A stretch of 17,351 nt of DNA from JBCBGF01 sp039820585. GTDB lineage: Bacteria > Pseudomonadota > Alphaproteobacteria > Rhodobacterales > Rhodobacteraceae. The notes under the pieces were generated by a model that saw only the letters and a program-made list of their open reading frames with translations, was not told the origin of the DNA and did not search any database. The first letter of the stretch is position 1. Each line of letters begins with the position of its first letter. The position numbers and the translations under genes are program-made. The stretch spans positions 1 to 17,351 of the forward strand of contig JBCBPV010000078.1 of assembly GCA_039820585.1 (NCBI GenBank), given 5' to 3'. Of the stretch, positions 1 through 6,894 are shown piece by piece.

Positions 1-1107
1 ATCGTTGATCCAGCACGCATCATGCCCGGCTCCGCTGACGATATCCATGTGGCTGTAGCCCAACCGCTCCGCCGCCTCACGCACGGCGCGGACGCAGCCT
101 TCGTCGAACGCGGGCGGGTCGAACTGGCCCACGATTTCGCACTTGAAACCGACGTCGATATCGGCACACAGCTTCGGCGCACGCTCCATGAACTCGGCCA
201 CCATGGCATTCAGCTTGTCCAGAAGATGCGTGCGCATATCCACCGTGAACACCACCTTGCCGGGGATGATGTTGCGCGAGTTCGGGTAGACGTCGATATG
301 CCCGATCGCCCCCACCGCGTTGGGTTGGTTCGCCATCGCGATTTCATGCACCAACTCTGTCACCAGCGCCAAACCGCGGCCTGCGTTCTTGCGCATTGCC
401 ATGGGTGTGGACCCCGTATGGCTTTCCTTGCCGGTCACCGTGCACTCGATCCAGCGCAGGCCCTGGCCGTGGGTGACGACGCCGATATCCTTGCCCTCGG
501 CCTCCAGGATCGGGCCCTGTTCGATATGCAGCTCGAAAAACGCGTGCATGTCGCGTCCGCCCACAGGCTCGGTGCCTTCCCAGCCGATGCGCTTCAGCTC
601 GTCGCCAAAGCGCTTGCCCTCAGCGTCGACGCGGTCCTTGGCCCAATCCTCAGAGTGTTTGCCTGCGAAAACCCCGCTCGACAGCATGGCCGGCGCATAG
701 CGGGTGCCTTCCTCATTGGTCCAGTTGGTCACGACGATGGGATGCTTTGTCTTGATGTCCAACTCATTCAAAGTACGAATGATTTCCAATCCACCGAGCA
801 CCCCCAACACGCCGTCATATTTGCCCCCGGTCGGTTGGGTGTCGAGGTGCGAGCCGACATAGACCGGCAAAGCCTGCGGATCCGCCCCTTCGCGCCGGGC
901 AAACATATTGCCCATCGTGTCGAGGCCCATGGTACAGCCCGCAGCCTCGCACCACGACTGGAACAGCGCGCGCCCCTCGGCATCCTCGTCCGTCAGGGTC
1001 TGGCGGTTGTTGCCACCTGCGATCCCGGGACCAATCTTGGCCATCTCCATCAGGCTGTCCCACAGCCGCTCGCCATTGATTTTCAAATTTTCGCCGGGTG
1101 CTGGCAT
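1..1107 (-). CDS. Zn-dependent M20-family amidohydrolase (beta-ureidopropionase / N-carbamoyl amino acid hydrolase), C-terminus cut by window
   Basis: The 369 visible residues run in frame to base 1 with no stop, so the last part (about 40-50 residues by family length) is missing. The family hydrolyses N-carbamoyl-beta-alanine or N-carbamoyl amino acids to the free amino acid, CO2 and ammonia. The expected two-metal ligands of the AmaB/HyuC type are all visible: His87 (GSHLDTQ), Asp98 (GKYDGV), Glu133 (NEEG), His194 (ELHIEQGP) and His362 (GAGHDA). The start at 1107 is preceded by a purine-rich GGGAG. The 139-bp gap to the divergent sulfotransferase must hold both promoters; I saw no RutR-like box there. 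Given preA, preT, rutR and a beta-alanine aminotransferase nearby, the likely role is the third step of reductive uracil/thymine degradation. An allantoate or hydantoin-derived carbamoyl amino acid substrate cannot be excluded from sequence alone. Confidence 0.88.
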   Translation of the reverse strand, partial: MPAPGENLKINGERLWDSLMEMAKIGPGIAGGNNRQTLTDEDAEGRALFQSWCEAAGCTMGLDTMGNMFARREGADPQALPVYVGSHLDTQPTGGKYDGVLGVLGGLEIIRTLNELDIKTKHPIVVTNWTNEEGTRYAPAMLSSGVFAGKHSEDWAKDRVDAEGKRFGDELKRIGWEGTEPVGGRDMHAFFELHIEQGPILEAEGKDIGVVTHGQGLRWIECTVTGKESHTGSTPMAMRKNAGRGLALVTELVHEIAMANQPNAVGAIGHIDVYPNSRNIIPGKVVFTVDMRTHLLDKLNAMVAEFMERAPKLCADIDVGFKCEIVGQFDPPAFDEGCVRAVREAAERLGYSHMDIVSGAGHDACWIND

Positions 1108-1246
1108 GGCGGCTCTCCCTCTTTGTGTCGGCATTTTCCACATCCATCGCGATGGGCCGCCTTTGTCGTCAAAACTCAGCCTGCAACGATTGCGCAGAAC
1201 CCGCAAGACGCCGTCTGCCTTGACGGCGACAGCCACGGGGTGACAG

Positions 1247-2218
1247 ATGAAATCCAAGGCAGATTCCGCACCCCTGCAAAGGATGACACGTTCCATGTCG
1301 CAAGAGGTTTGCATCGTATTCGGCGCCTTGCGGTCGGGCACCACCTTGCTGCGGCTGATGCTGGATGGGCACCCAAACCTGCACTGCCCGGGTGAGACGG
1401 ATTTTCTGTTCGATGCGCTGGAGCGTCGGGGCGATGCTTGGGTGTATGACCGCGCCGCTCTTGAGGCAAACCGGATCTACCGCGCCAGCATCGTCAATTA
1501 TCCTGACGGTTTGGATGGCGTGGACGCCTTGCACGCAATGATCGACCAGATCCGTGCGCCGGGTGTCATGCCCGTCCTGATGCTGCACCGCGGTATGGAA
1601 CGCGCGGCTGAACTATTGCCCAACGCCCATGTCATCCACCTGCGTCGCGATCCGCGGGATGTGGCGCGGTCGAGCATCGGCATGGGTTGGGCAGGCAACG
1701 TGTTTTACGGCGCGTCCCACTGGTTGGAGACCGCGTCAAGCTGGAACAAGGGCGCCCCGAAGCTGGCATCCGAGCCACTGGATGTGTTTTATGAAGAACT
1801 GATCCCGGATACCGAAGGGCAGTTGCGCAAGGTGTGCGCGCATCTGAGCCTCGACTATGATCGGTGTATGTTGGCCTATACCGAGGGGACGACGTATTCC
1901 GCCCCCGATCCCAGTCTGACCTACCAATGGAAGCGCAAGCAATCACCGCGTGAAGTGGCTCTGGTGGAGGCGCGTCTGGGGCAAATGCTAGTCGATTACG
2001 GGTATGAGCCCAGTGACCACCCGCCGATCCCGCTGACGGGGGCGACCAAGCTGTCGCTCAAACTGGAAGACTGGGTCGCCCGCCAGCGGTTTCGGATCAA
2101 CCGGTTTGGCCTGGGCACGGTCCTGAAGGAAAAGCTCGCCCGCAGACTGGGGCTGAAGGGCCTGCAGGCCAGCACTCAACTGCGGATTGATGAGATCACG
2201 GCACAGCACCTGAAATAG
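1247..2218 (+). CDS. PAPS-dependent sulfotransferase family protein
   Basis: A 323-residue cytosolic protein with the two PAPS-binding signatures of sulfotransferases: the 5'-phosphosulfate loop GALRSGTTLL (residues 26-35) and the 3'-phosphate motif HLRRDPRDVARS (131-142). The family transfers sulfate from PAPS to a hydroxyl or amine on a small molecule, glycan or protein; the acceptor here cannot be deduced. Three in-frame ATGs are possible: 1247, 1283 and 1295. I chose 1247 because GGGGTGA lies about 3 nt upstream, a near match to an extended ribosome binding site. Residue 17 (1295) is a fair alternative, because the sulfotransferase fold begins only at about residue 20 and codons before it have weaker GC bias at third positions. 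The stop is 3 bp from the convergent aminotransferase stop. It interrupts an otherwise pyrimidine-related gene row, with no obvious functional link. Confidence 0.85.
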   Translation: MKSKADSAPLQRMTRSMSQEVCIVFGALRSGTTLLRLMLDGHPNLHCPGETDFLFDALERRGDAWVYDRAALEANRIYRASIVNYPDGLDGVDALHAMIDQIRAPGVMPVLMLHRGMERAAELLPNAHVIHLRRDPRDVARSSIGMGWAGNVFYGASHWLETASSWNKGAPKLASEPLDVFYEELIPDTEGQLRKVCAHLSLDYDRCMLAYTEGTTYSAPDPSLTYQWKRKQSPREVALVEARLGQMLVDYGYEPSDHPPIPLTGATKLSLKLEDWVARQRFRINRFGLGTVLKEKLARRLGLKGLQASTQLRIDEITAQHLK

Positions 2219-2221
2219 CCG

Positions 2222-3544
2222 TCAATCGATCCGCTTGAGCACCTCGCCCAGCGTCCCGATCAACGTATCAATCTGCTCTTTCTCGATGATCAGCGGCGGG
2301 GACATGGCAATGATGTCACCCGTGGTGCGGATCAGGATGTTGTGCTCATAGGCATCGAGGAAGGCACTGAACGCGCGCTTCGTGGGCTCGCCCGCGATAG
2401 GCTCCAACTCCACCGCGCCGATCAGGCCCATGTTGCGGACGTCAATCACGTGCGGGTGGTCTTTCAGCGAATGCAGGGCGTCTTCCCAATACCCCTCCAG
2501 ATCGACGGCGCGCTGGAACAGCCCCTCTTCGGCATAGGTCTCTAACGTCGCAAGCCCGGTGGCCGAGGCGATGGGATTGCCGGAATAGGTGTAGCCGTGG
2601 AACAGCTCGATCAGGTGCTCGGGGCCTTGCATGAAGGCATCGTGCACCTCTGACGTGGCCAGCACAGCGCCCATGGGCACAACACCGTTGGTCAACCCCT
2701 TCGCGCAAGTGATTAGATCAGGCATGACGTTGAAGTGCTCGGCGGCAAAGGCTGATCCAAGTCGCCCGAACCCGGTGATCACCTCGTCGAAGATCAAGAG
2801 AATGCCGTGTTTGGTGCAAATCTGGCGCAGCTTCTCAAGATACCCCTTGGGTGGCATCAGAACGCCGGTCGATCCGGCCATCGGCTCCACGATGCAGGCG
2901 GCGATCGTGTCGGCCCCGTGCAGGGCCACGATCCGCTCCAGCTCATCGGCCAGGTGCGCGCCGTGCTCTGGCTGACCGCGGGTGAAGGCGTTTTCGGGGA
3001 TATGCGTGTGCGGCAAGTGATCGACACCTGGCAACAGATGGCCAAACACCTCGCGGTTCTTGACGATGCCGCCCACCGAGATCCCGCCGAAGTTCACCCC
3101 GTGATAGCCCCGTTCCCGCCCGATCAGCCGGGTGCGCGAGCCGTGGCCCTTCGCGCGGTGATAGGCAATCGCAAGCTTCAGCGCGGTCTCAACCGACTCG
3201 GATCCCGAATTGGTGAAGAACACATGCTCGAACGGCTCGGGCGCCAGATCGCGCACCTTGGTGGCCAACTCGAACGCCTTGGGATGGCCCATCTGAAACG
3301 CGGGCGCATAGTCCAATTCGCCTGCCTGCTGACGGATCGCCTCAACGATCTTGGGGCGGTTGTGGCCTGCGTTGCAGCACCACAGACCCGCCGTGCCATC
3401 CAGAACCTGCCGCCCATCGGCGGTGGTGTAATGCATCCGATCGGCAGACACGAACATACGCGGCGCTTTCTTGAACTGGCGGTTCGCGGTGAACGGCATC
3501 CAGAAGGCGGACAAATCGTTGGGAACAGGACGGTCAAGTGCCAT
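2222..3544 (-). CDS. Omega-amino acid (beta-alanine):pyruvate aminotransferase, class III, PLP-dependent
   Basis: 440 residues, full length for class III aminotransferases. Visible hallmarks are the phosphate-binding GSESVETALK (114-123), GYHGVNFGG (147-154 region), Asp253 in DEVITGFGR, which contacts the PLP ring nitrogen, and the Schiff-base lysine Lys282 in CAKGLTNG. The N-terminal FWMPFTANRQFK resembles beta-alanine:pyruvate transaminases. Such enzymes move the amino group of beta-alanine (or 3-aminoisobutyrate) to pyruvate, giving malonate semialdehyde and alanine, the step after the amidohydrolase at 1-1107. The start at 3544 has a strong GGAGG upstream. Divergent from rutR, with a RutR-like palindrome 36 nt upstream of the start, so control by RutR is likely. 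The exact amine donor is inferred from context; taurine, hypotaurine or putrescine-type substrates occur in related enzymes. Confidence 0.88.
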   Translation of the reverse strand: MALDRPVPNDLSAFWMPFTANRQFKKAPRMFVSADRMHYTTADGRQVLDGTAGLWCCNAGHNRPKIVEAIRQQAGELDYAPAFQMGHPKAFELATKVRDLAPEPFEHVFFTNSGSESVETALKLAIAYHRAKGHGSRTRLIGRERGYHGVNFGGISVGGIVKNREVFGHLLPGVDHLPHTHIPENAFTRGQPEHGAHLADELERIVALHGADTIAACIVEPMAGSTGVLMPPKGYLEKLRQICTKHGILLIFDEVITGFGRLGSAFAAEHFNVMPDLITCAKGLTNGVVPMGAVLATSEVHDAFMQGPEHLIELFHGYTYSGNPIASATGLATLETYAEEGLFQRAVDLEGYWEDALHSLKDHPHVIDVRNMGLIGAVELEPIAGEPTKRAFSAFLDAYEHNILIRTTGDIIAMSPPLIIEKEQIDTLIGTLGEVLKRID

Positions 3545-3580
3545 GGGGCCCTCCTTCGGGCTGATGCGCGCGGGAAGTGT

Positions 3581-3596
3581 TTGACCAGGCGGTCAG
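3581..3596. promoter_or_regulatory. Candidate RutR operator between the aminotransferase and rutR
   Basis: The 16-mer TTGACCAGGCGGTCAG matches the E. coli RutR consensus TTGACCAnnTGGTCAA at 12 of 14 defined positions, including one perfect half-site. It lies 36 nt upstream of the aminotransferase start and 65 nt upstream of the rutR start. Relative to the candidate promoter at 3601-3628 (minus strand) it would cover the transcription start, a position suited to repression relieved by uracil. The match is seen in the sequence; the binding is inferred. Confidence 0.65.
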
Positions 3597-3600
3597 GATC

Positions 3601-3628
3601 ACGCTAGCAGAGCGCTAATGCCAGTCAA
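3601..3628 (-). promoter_or_regulatory. Candidate sigma70-type promoter for the aminotransferase
   Basis: On the minus strand TTGACT (3628-3623) is followed after 16 nt by TAGCGT (3606-3601). The -35 matches the consensus at 5 of 6 positions; the -10 is poor (3 of 6), as is common in GC-rich alphaproteobacteria. The expected start site would fall near 3594, inside the RutR-like palindrome. This is a weak prediction from motif and spacing only. Confidence 0.3.
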
Positions 3629-3661
3629 GACAAACGCCTTCGCCACGGGAAGGGCCTGCGC

Positions 3662-4279
3662 ATGACAACCGCTGCCCCGCAAACGCGCATCCAGAAACGC
3701 AACCGCGAGGTGATCCTGAACGCCGCGCTTGAGGTGTTTTCGACCCATGGGTTTCGGGGGGCGACGCTGGATCAGATCGCGGCAGCGGCGGGGCTGTCGA
3801 AGCCAAATCTGCTCTATTATTTCGGCAGCAAGGACGCGATCCATATCGCGCTTCTGGAAGGGTTGATGGAGACCTGGCTGGCCCCCCTGAAAGAAATCGA
3901 CCCGAAGGGCGAGCCAGTGGAAGAACTGGTGGCCTATGTCCTGCATAAGCTGCAGATGGCGCGCGACTTCCCACGGGAAAGCAGGCTTTTTGCCAATGAG
4001 ATCGTGCAGGGCGCGCCCCGGATTGCGCCGCAGATCGACGGGCTGCTGAAGGCGCTGGTGGATGAGAAAGCCGCCGAGATCGCGCGGTGGGTGGAGGAAG
4101 GGCGGCTGGCCCCCGTAGATCCCCATCACCTGATCTTTTCGATCTGGGCTACAACGCAGCATTACGCCGATTTTGACGTGCAGGTCCGGGGCATCCTGCG
4201 GCCCAAGGGGACCGAGCATTTCGATGCGGCTACCGAGTTTCTGGCCGCCTTCTACCGCCGGGCGCTTACCCCGGCTTAA
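3662..4279 (+). CDS. rutR: TetR-family pyrimidine-responsive regulator RutR
   Basis: 205 residues. The N-terminal TetR helix-turn-helix (about 16-62) contains TLDQIAAAAGLSKPNLLYYF. The C-terminal domain carries LAPVDPHHLIF and SIWATTQHYADF (149-171), near identical to E. coli RutR by memory (LAPIDPQHLIFMIWATTQHYADF). E. coli RutR binds uracil or thymine, which releases it from DNA, and controls pyrimidine degradation and synthesis genes. ATG 3662 is preceded by GGAAGGG at 7-nt spacing. It is divergent from the aminotransferase and shares an intergenic region with a RutR-like palindrome, so autoregulation is possible. Its neighbours preT/preA and the beta-alanine aminotransferase support a role as repressor of the reductive pathway rather than of the Rut oxygenase pathway, which is not seen here. 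Confidence 0.9.
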   Translation: MTTAAPQTRIQKRNREVILNAALEVFSTHGFRGATLDQIAAAAGLSKPNLLYYFGSKDAIHIALLEGLMETWLAPLKEIDPKGEPVEELVAYVLHKLQMARDFPRESRLFANEIVQGAPRIAPQIDGLLKALVDEKAAEIARWVEEGRLAPVDPHHLIFSIWATTQHYADFDVQVRGILRPKGTEHFDAATEFLAAFYRRALTPA

Positions 4280-4355
4280 CCAAACCTTTCGAAACCCTTT
4301 GCGATTAACCCCTTGGTAAAACACCATAGTTAGCGTCGGTGATATGGGGAATGCA

Positions 4356-4361
4356 GAGGAG
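4356..4361 (+). promoter_or_regulatory. Ribosome binding site that sets the start of the Pro-rich protein
   Basis: GAGGAG lies 7 nt before ATG 4369. An in-frame ATG at 4339 has no such site, so 4369 is the better start. Confidence 0.6.
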
Positions 4362-4368
4362 TGAGGTT

Positions 4369-4848
4369 ATGATTCCATTGATAGGTACCGCGCCGGCCCC
4401 CGGCGCCATGCCAGCACCCGAACCCGCGGGCCCACCCGCGCCCACACGCGCATCCGATCGGTCAGAGGCACCTGCCGCTGCCGACACCCGCGTGACATCG
4501 CTGGGCACCGCAGCGGTTGAACAAGCGGCTGAAACGGTGGCCGTACCAGCGGACCCGCAGCCCAGCCTGTCACCACCCGATCCGGACGCACCCACCGGCC
4601 CGCCGCCGGCCTTTGAAGCAAGCTTGCTGGACCGTCAGCGGGAAGCAGGCATCACCCTGCCCACCGACGGCCCCGATCCGGTCTTGCCGTTCATCCCGCA
4701 AGGTCCGTCTGACAAGACCGATCCACCAGCGCCCGCGGCCCCCTACGACGTGCCACCCGCCGCCGCCGAGCGTGCGGAAAGCGACGTAGCAACCGTGCGC
4801 CGGATCGAGACGCCTTATGACACTGCGACGGTGGACGTGGCGCGCTGA
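4369..4848 (+). CDS. Hypothetical Pro/Ala-rich, probably disordered protein
   Basis: 159 residues from ATG 4369 (SD GAGGAG at 4356-4361). I recognise no family. The composition is dominated by Pro and Ala with many Asp, Thr and Glu and almost no aromatic residues, no Cys, no signal peptide and no membrane helix. It is therefore probably disordered for most of its length. Two short stretches look more constrained and could be short linear motifs: PPAFEASLLDRQRE (about residues 76-89) and the C-terminal IETPYDTATVDVAR. It follows rutR by 89 bp on the same strand and converges on preA (3 bp between stops), so it could be a read-through product of rutR or have its own promoter. Function unknown. 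Confidence 0.65.
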   Translation: MIPLIGTAPAPGAMPAPEPAGPPAPTRASDRSEAPAAADTRVTSLGTAAVEQAAETVAVPADPQPSLSPPDPDAPTGPPPAFEASLLDRQREAGITLPTDGPDPVLPFIPQGPSDKTDPPAPAAPYDVPPAAAERAESDVATVRRIETPYDTATVDVAR

Positions 4849-4851
4849 CCC

Positions 4852-6153
4852 CTACTCCGCCGCTTTGGCGGCGGGGTTGTTGGGGTGTGTGGTCCAGTTG
4901 GCATAGCCATCTTCGACCACCTTGCCCGTGCGCGGGTCCACCGTTCCGGGGGCGAGGCGTTCCATCGTGATGCAGTCTTCCACCGGGCAGACATCGACGC
5001 AAAGGTTGCAGGCCACGCATTCGGCATCGATCACCTCGAAGACCCGGTCGGGTGACATCGAAATCGCCTGGTGGCTGGTGTCTTCGCAGGCGGCATAGCA
5101 GCGCCCGCATTTGATGCAGGCGTCCTGGTCGATCCGTGCCTTGGTGACATAGTTGAGGTTGAGGTACTGCCAGTCCGTGACATTGGGGACGGCACGGCCC
5201 GTCACCTCGTCGATGCTGGAATAGCCCTTTTCATCCATCCACGCGCTAAGGCCTGCGGCCAGTTCATCAATGATCTTGAAGCCATAGGTCATCGCAGCCG
5301 TACACACCTGCACGGACCCTGCCCCCAGCGCCAAAAACTCCGCCGCATCGCGCCAGGTCGTGATCCCGCCAATCCCGCTGATCGGCAACTCAGACGTCTC
5401 GGGATCGCGTGCAATCTCGGCCACCATGTTCAGGGCAATGGGCTTCACCGCCTGCCCGCAATAGCCGCCATGGCTGCCCTTGCCGTCGATTGACGGTTCG
5501 GGGCTCATCGTATCCAGGTTGACGCTGGTGATGGACGAGATCGTGTTGATCAGGCTCACACCATCGGCCCCACCCGCATTCGCCGCCCGCGCGGGATAGC
5601 GGATGTCGGTGATGTTCGGCGTCAGCTTCACCAGAACCGGCATGCGCGTGTTCTGCTTGCACCAGCGCGTGACCATCTCGATGTATTCGGGCACCTGACC
5701 CACGGCACTGCCCATGCCCCGCTCGCTCATCCCGTGGGGACAGCCAAAGTTCAGCTCGATCCCGTCAGCGCCGGTGTCTTCGACCTTGGGCAGAATCTCT
5801 TTCCAGGCCCATTCCTCGCACGGGACCATCAGCGACACGACCATCGCCCGGTCGGGCCAGTCGCGCTTGACTTGCTTGATCTCGCGCAGGTTCACCTCAA
5901 GCGGGCGGTCGGTGATCAGCTCGATATTGTTGATCCCCAGAACCCGCCGATCAGCCCCGTAGACCACACCGTAACGCGGGCCATTCACGTTCACGATGTT
6001 CGGATCGAGGCCCAGAGTCTTCCAGACCACGCCGCCCCACCCCGCCTTGAACGCGCGCACGACGTTGTATTCCTTGTCCGTGGGCGGGGCCGAGGCAAGC
6101 CAGAACGGGTTTGGGGATTTAATCCCGACGAAATCGGTCTGCAGATTGGCCAT
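4852..6153 (-). CDS. preA: NAD-dependent dihydropyrimidine dehydrogenase subunit PreA
   Basis: 433 residues, slightly longer than the E. coli subunit (about 411). The N-terminal two-thirds is a dihydroorotate-dehydrogenase-like TIM barrel that binds FMN. ELNFGCPHG (133-141) holds Cys138, aligned with the catalytic Cys671 of mammalian dihydropyrimidine dehydrogenase. The C-terminus carries two [4Fe-4S] motifs: Cys346/349/352/356 and Cys379/382/385/389. With PreT it reduces uracil and thymine to the 5,6-dihydro compounds in the cytoplasm. ATG 6153 is 2 nt after the TGA of the upstream small membrane protein, with GGAGAGGG upstream, so translation is probably coupled. It is the last gene of the preT operon. 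The tail after the second cluster is about 40 residues long. Confidence 0.95.
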   Translation of the reverse strand: MANLQTDFVGIKSPNPFWLASAPPTDKEYNVVRAFKAGWGGVVWKTLGLDPNIVNVNGPRYGVVYGADRRVLGINNIELITDRPLEVNLREIKQVKRDWPDRAMVVSLMVPCEEWAWKEILPKVEDTGADGIELNFGCPHGMSERGMGSAVGQVPEYIEMVTRWCKQNTRMPVLVKLTPNITDIRYPARAANAGGADGVSLINTISSITSVNLDTMSPEPSIDGKGSHGGYCGQAVKPIALNMVAEIARDPETSELPISGIGGITTWRDAAEFLALGAGSVQVCTAAMTYGFKIIDELAAGLSAWMDEKGYSSIDEVTGRAVPNVTDWQYLNLNYVTKARIDQDACIKCGRCYAACEDTSHQAISMSPDRVFEVIDAECVACNLCVDVCPVEDCITMERLAPGTVDPRTGKVVEDGYANWTTHPNNPAAKAAE

Positions 6154-6155
6154 AC

Positions 6156-6479
6156 TCAGCGCCCTCTCCGTGTTTCACCAATGATCCAATAGATGTGTTC
6201 TTCGGCCTTTCGTGCGGCAAACATGTACCCAAAGACCGCAAACGGCATGGGCGCAAGCACGCTCACTGCCGCGCGCGCATCGGGCCAACCAAGCTCGATG
6301 AAGAACGCCCCGATGAAGGCGACCGCGCAGAACACCGCAAGGCCCAGCACAGCTGGCAGGGTATAGCCCTTCCAGAAGTATGGCAGGCCGCGTTCGACGT
6401 TGCCGAGCTTGGCGTCCTGTTCGCGCAACAGCCAGTCCATGCGCTGAGCCTCTTCAATCTTACCCTCAAAATCGGCCAT
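6156..6479 (-). CDS. Small two-helix membrane protein inside the preT-preA operon
   Basis: 107 residues; I do not recognise the family. A charged amphipathic N-terminus (1-37) precedes two hydrophobic segments, about 41-61 and 70-87, joined by a short loop (ELGWPDAR), and a basic C-terminus ends in RRGR. This suggests a helical hairpin in the inner membrane with both ends cytoplasmic. GAGGATGAG sits directly before ATG 6479. It is 23 nt after the DUF1428 gene and only 2 nt before preA, so it is certainly co-transcribed with the dehydrogenase subunits. It could anchor or assist the pathway or be a passenger; nothing in the sequence decides this. Confidence 0.75.
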   Translation of the reverse strand: MADFEGKIEEAQRMDWLLREQDAKLGNVERGLPYFWKGYTLPAVLGLAVFCAVAFIGAFFIELGWPDARAAVSVLAPMPFAVFGYMFAARKAEEHIYWIIGETRRGR

Positions 6480-6502
6480 CTCATCCTCGTGTTCGGTGCG
6501 GA

Positions 6503-6853
6503 CTAGACATCCAAAATCGTCTGAAACCCCGCAAAGATCATCCGCTTGCCGTCAAACGGCATCTCACCCATCTCGCGAAAGCGCGGGTCTTGCATGGCGG
6601 CTTCCATGTTGGCATCGTGCGTGGCCTTGTCGGGCCATTCCTGCCAACCCGTGACCACGATCTCACCCTCTTCGGCCTTTACCGCCATAGGGAAAGACGT
6701 GACCTCACCCGGCGGCACCTGATCGCCCCAGCATTCAACAATGCGGATGGCGCCGTGGTCCTTGAAAACGGCGGCGGCCAGTTCGCAATGGCGCTGATAC
6801 TCGGCCTTGCGGGCCTCGGGGACGGCGGCGATGTAGCTCATGACATAAGACAT
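6503..6853 (-). CDS. DUF1428 family protein (YbaA-like)
   Basis: 116 residues. The N-terminus MSYVMSYIAAVPEARKAEY aligns with the DUF1428 pattern MSYVxGFxxPVPxxxKxxY, and the C-terminal FREMGEMPFDGKRMIFAGF is also typical of the family. DUF1428 proteins are small, cytosolic and of the dimeric alpha/beta-barrel type; E. coli YbaA is a member and its role is unknown. ATG 6853 is preferred over 6868 because GAGGAG (6861-6866) lies 7 nt upstream of it and overlaps the 6868 ATG. It lies 41 nt after preT and 23 nt before the small membrane protein in the same operon. A link to pyrimidine turnover is only by location. Confidence 0.82.
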   Translation of the reverse strand: MSYVMSYIAAVPEARKAEYQRHCELAAAVFKDHGAIRIVECWGDQVPPGEVTSFPMAVKAEEGEIVVTGWQEWPDKATHDANMEAAMQDPRFREMGEMPFDGKRMIFAGFQTILDV

Positions 6854-6860
6854 TCCAGGA

Positions 6861-6866
6861 CTCCTC
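6861..6866 (-). promoter_or_regulatory. Ribosome binding site deciding the DUF1428 start
   Basis: GAGGAG on the minus strand, 7 nt before ATG 6853. An upstream in-frame ATG at 6868 overlaps this site and would add five residues (MRSPG) absent from the family pattern. Confidence 0.65.
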
Positions 6867-6894
6867 ATTTAACGCGATGGGACAGCTTACCACA

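Noticed and set aside
1144..1155. Perfect 12-bp palindrome CCATCGCGATGG upstream of the amidohydrolase
   Set aside because: A 12-bp palindrome is expected several times by chance in a window this size, and it matches no operator I know, including RutR.
22..1395. Long plus-strand open frame (457 codons) opposite the amidohydrolase
   Set aside because: It is antisense to a clear M20 hydrolase with all metal ligands intact and resembles no known family; high GC yields long shadow frames.
2690..2712. TTGACCA half-site inside the aminotransferase gene (minus strand)
   Set aside because: Only one half matches RutR, and it encodes the conserved GLTNG motif next to the PLP lysine.
2807..3607. Plus-strand open frame opposite the aminotransferase
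   Set aside because: Shadow of a well-conserved class III aminotransferase; it would also cover the RutR-like operator.
3599..4327. Minus-strand open frame opposite rutR
   Set aside because: RutR matches its family end to end; this is its complement.
4857..4876. CCGCC...GGCGG hairpin at the 3' end of preA as a terminator
   Set aside because: It is explained by Ala codons at the PreA C-terminus (AAKAAE) and has no following T-run.
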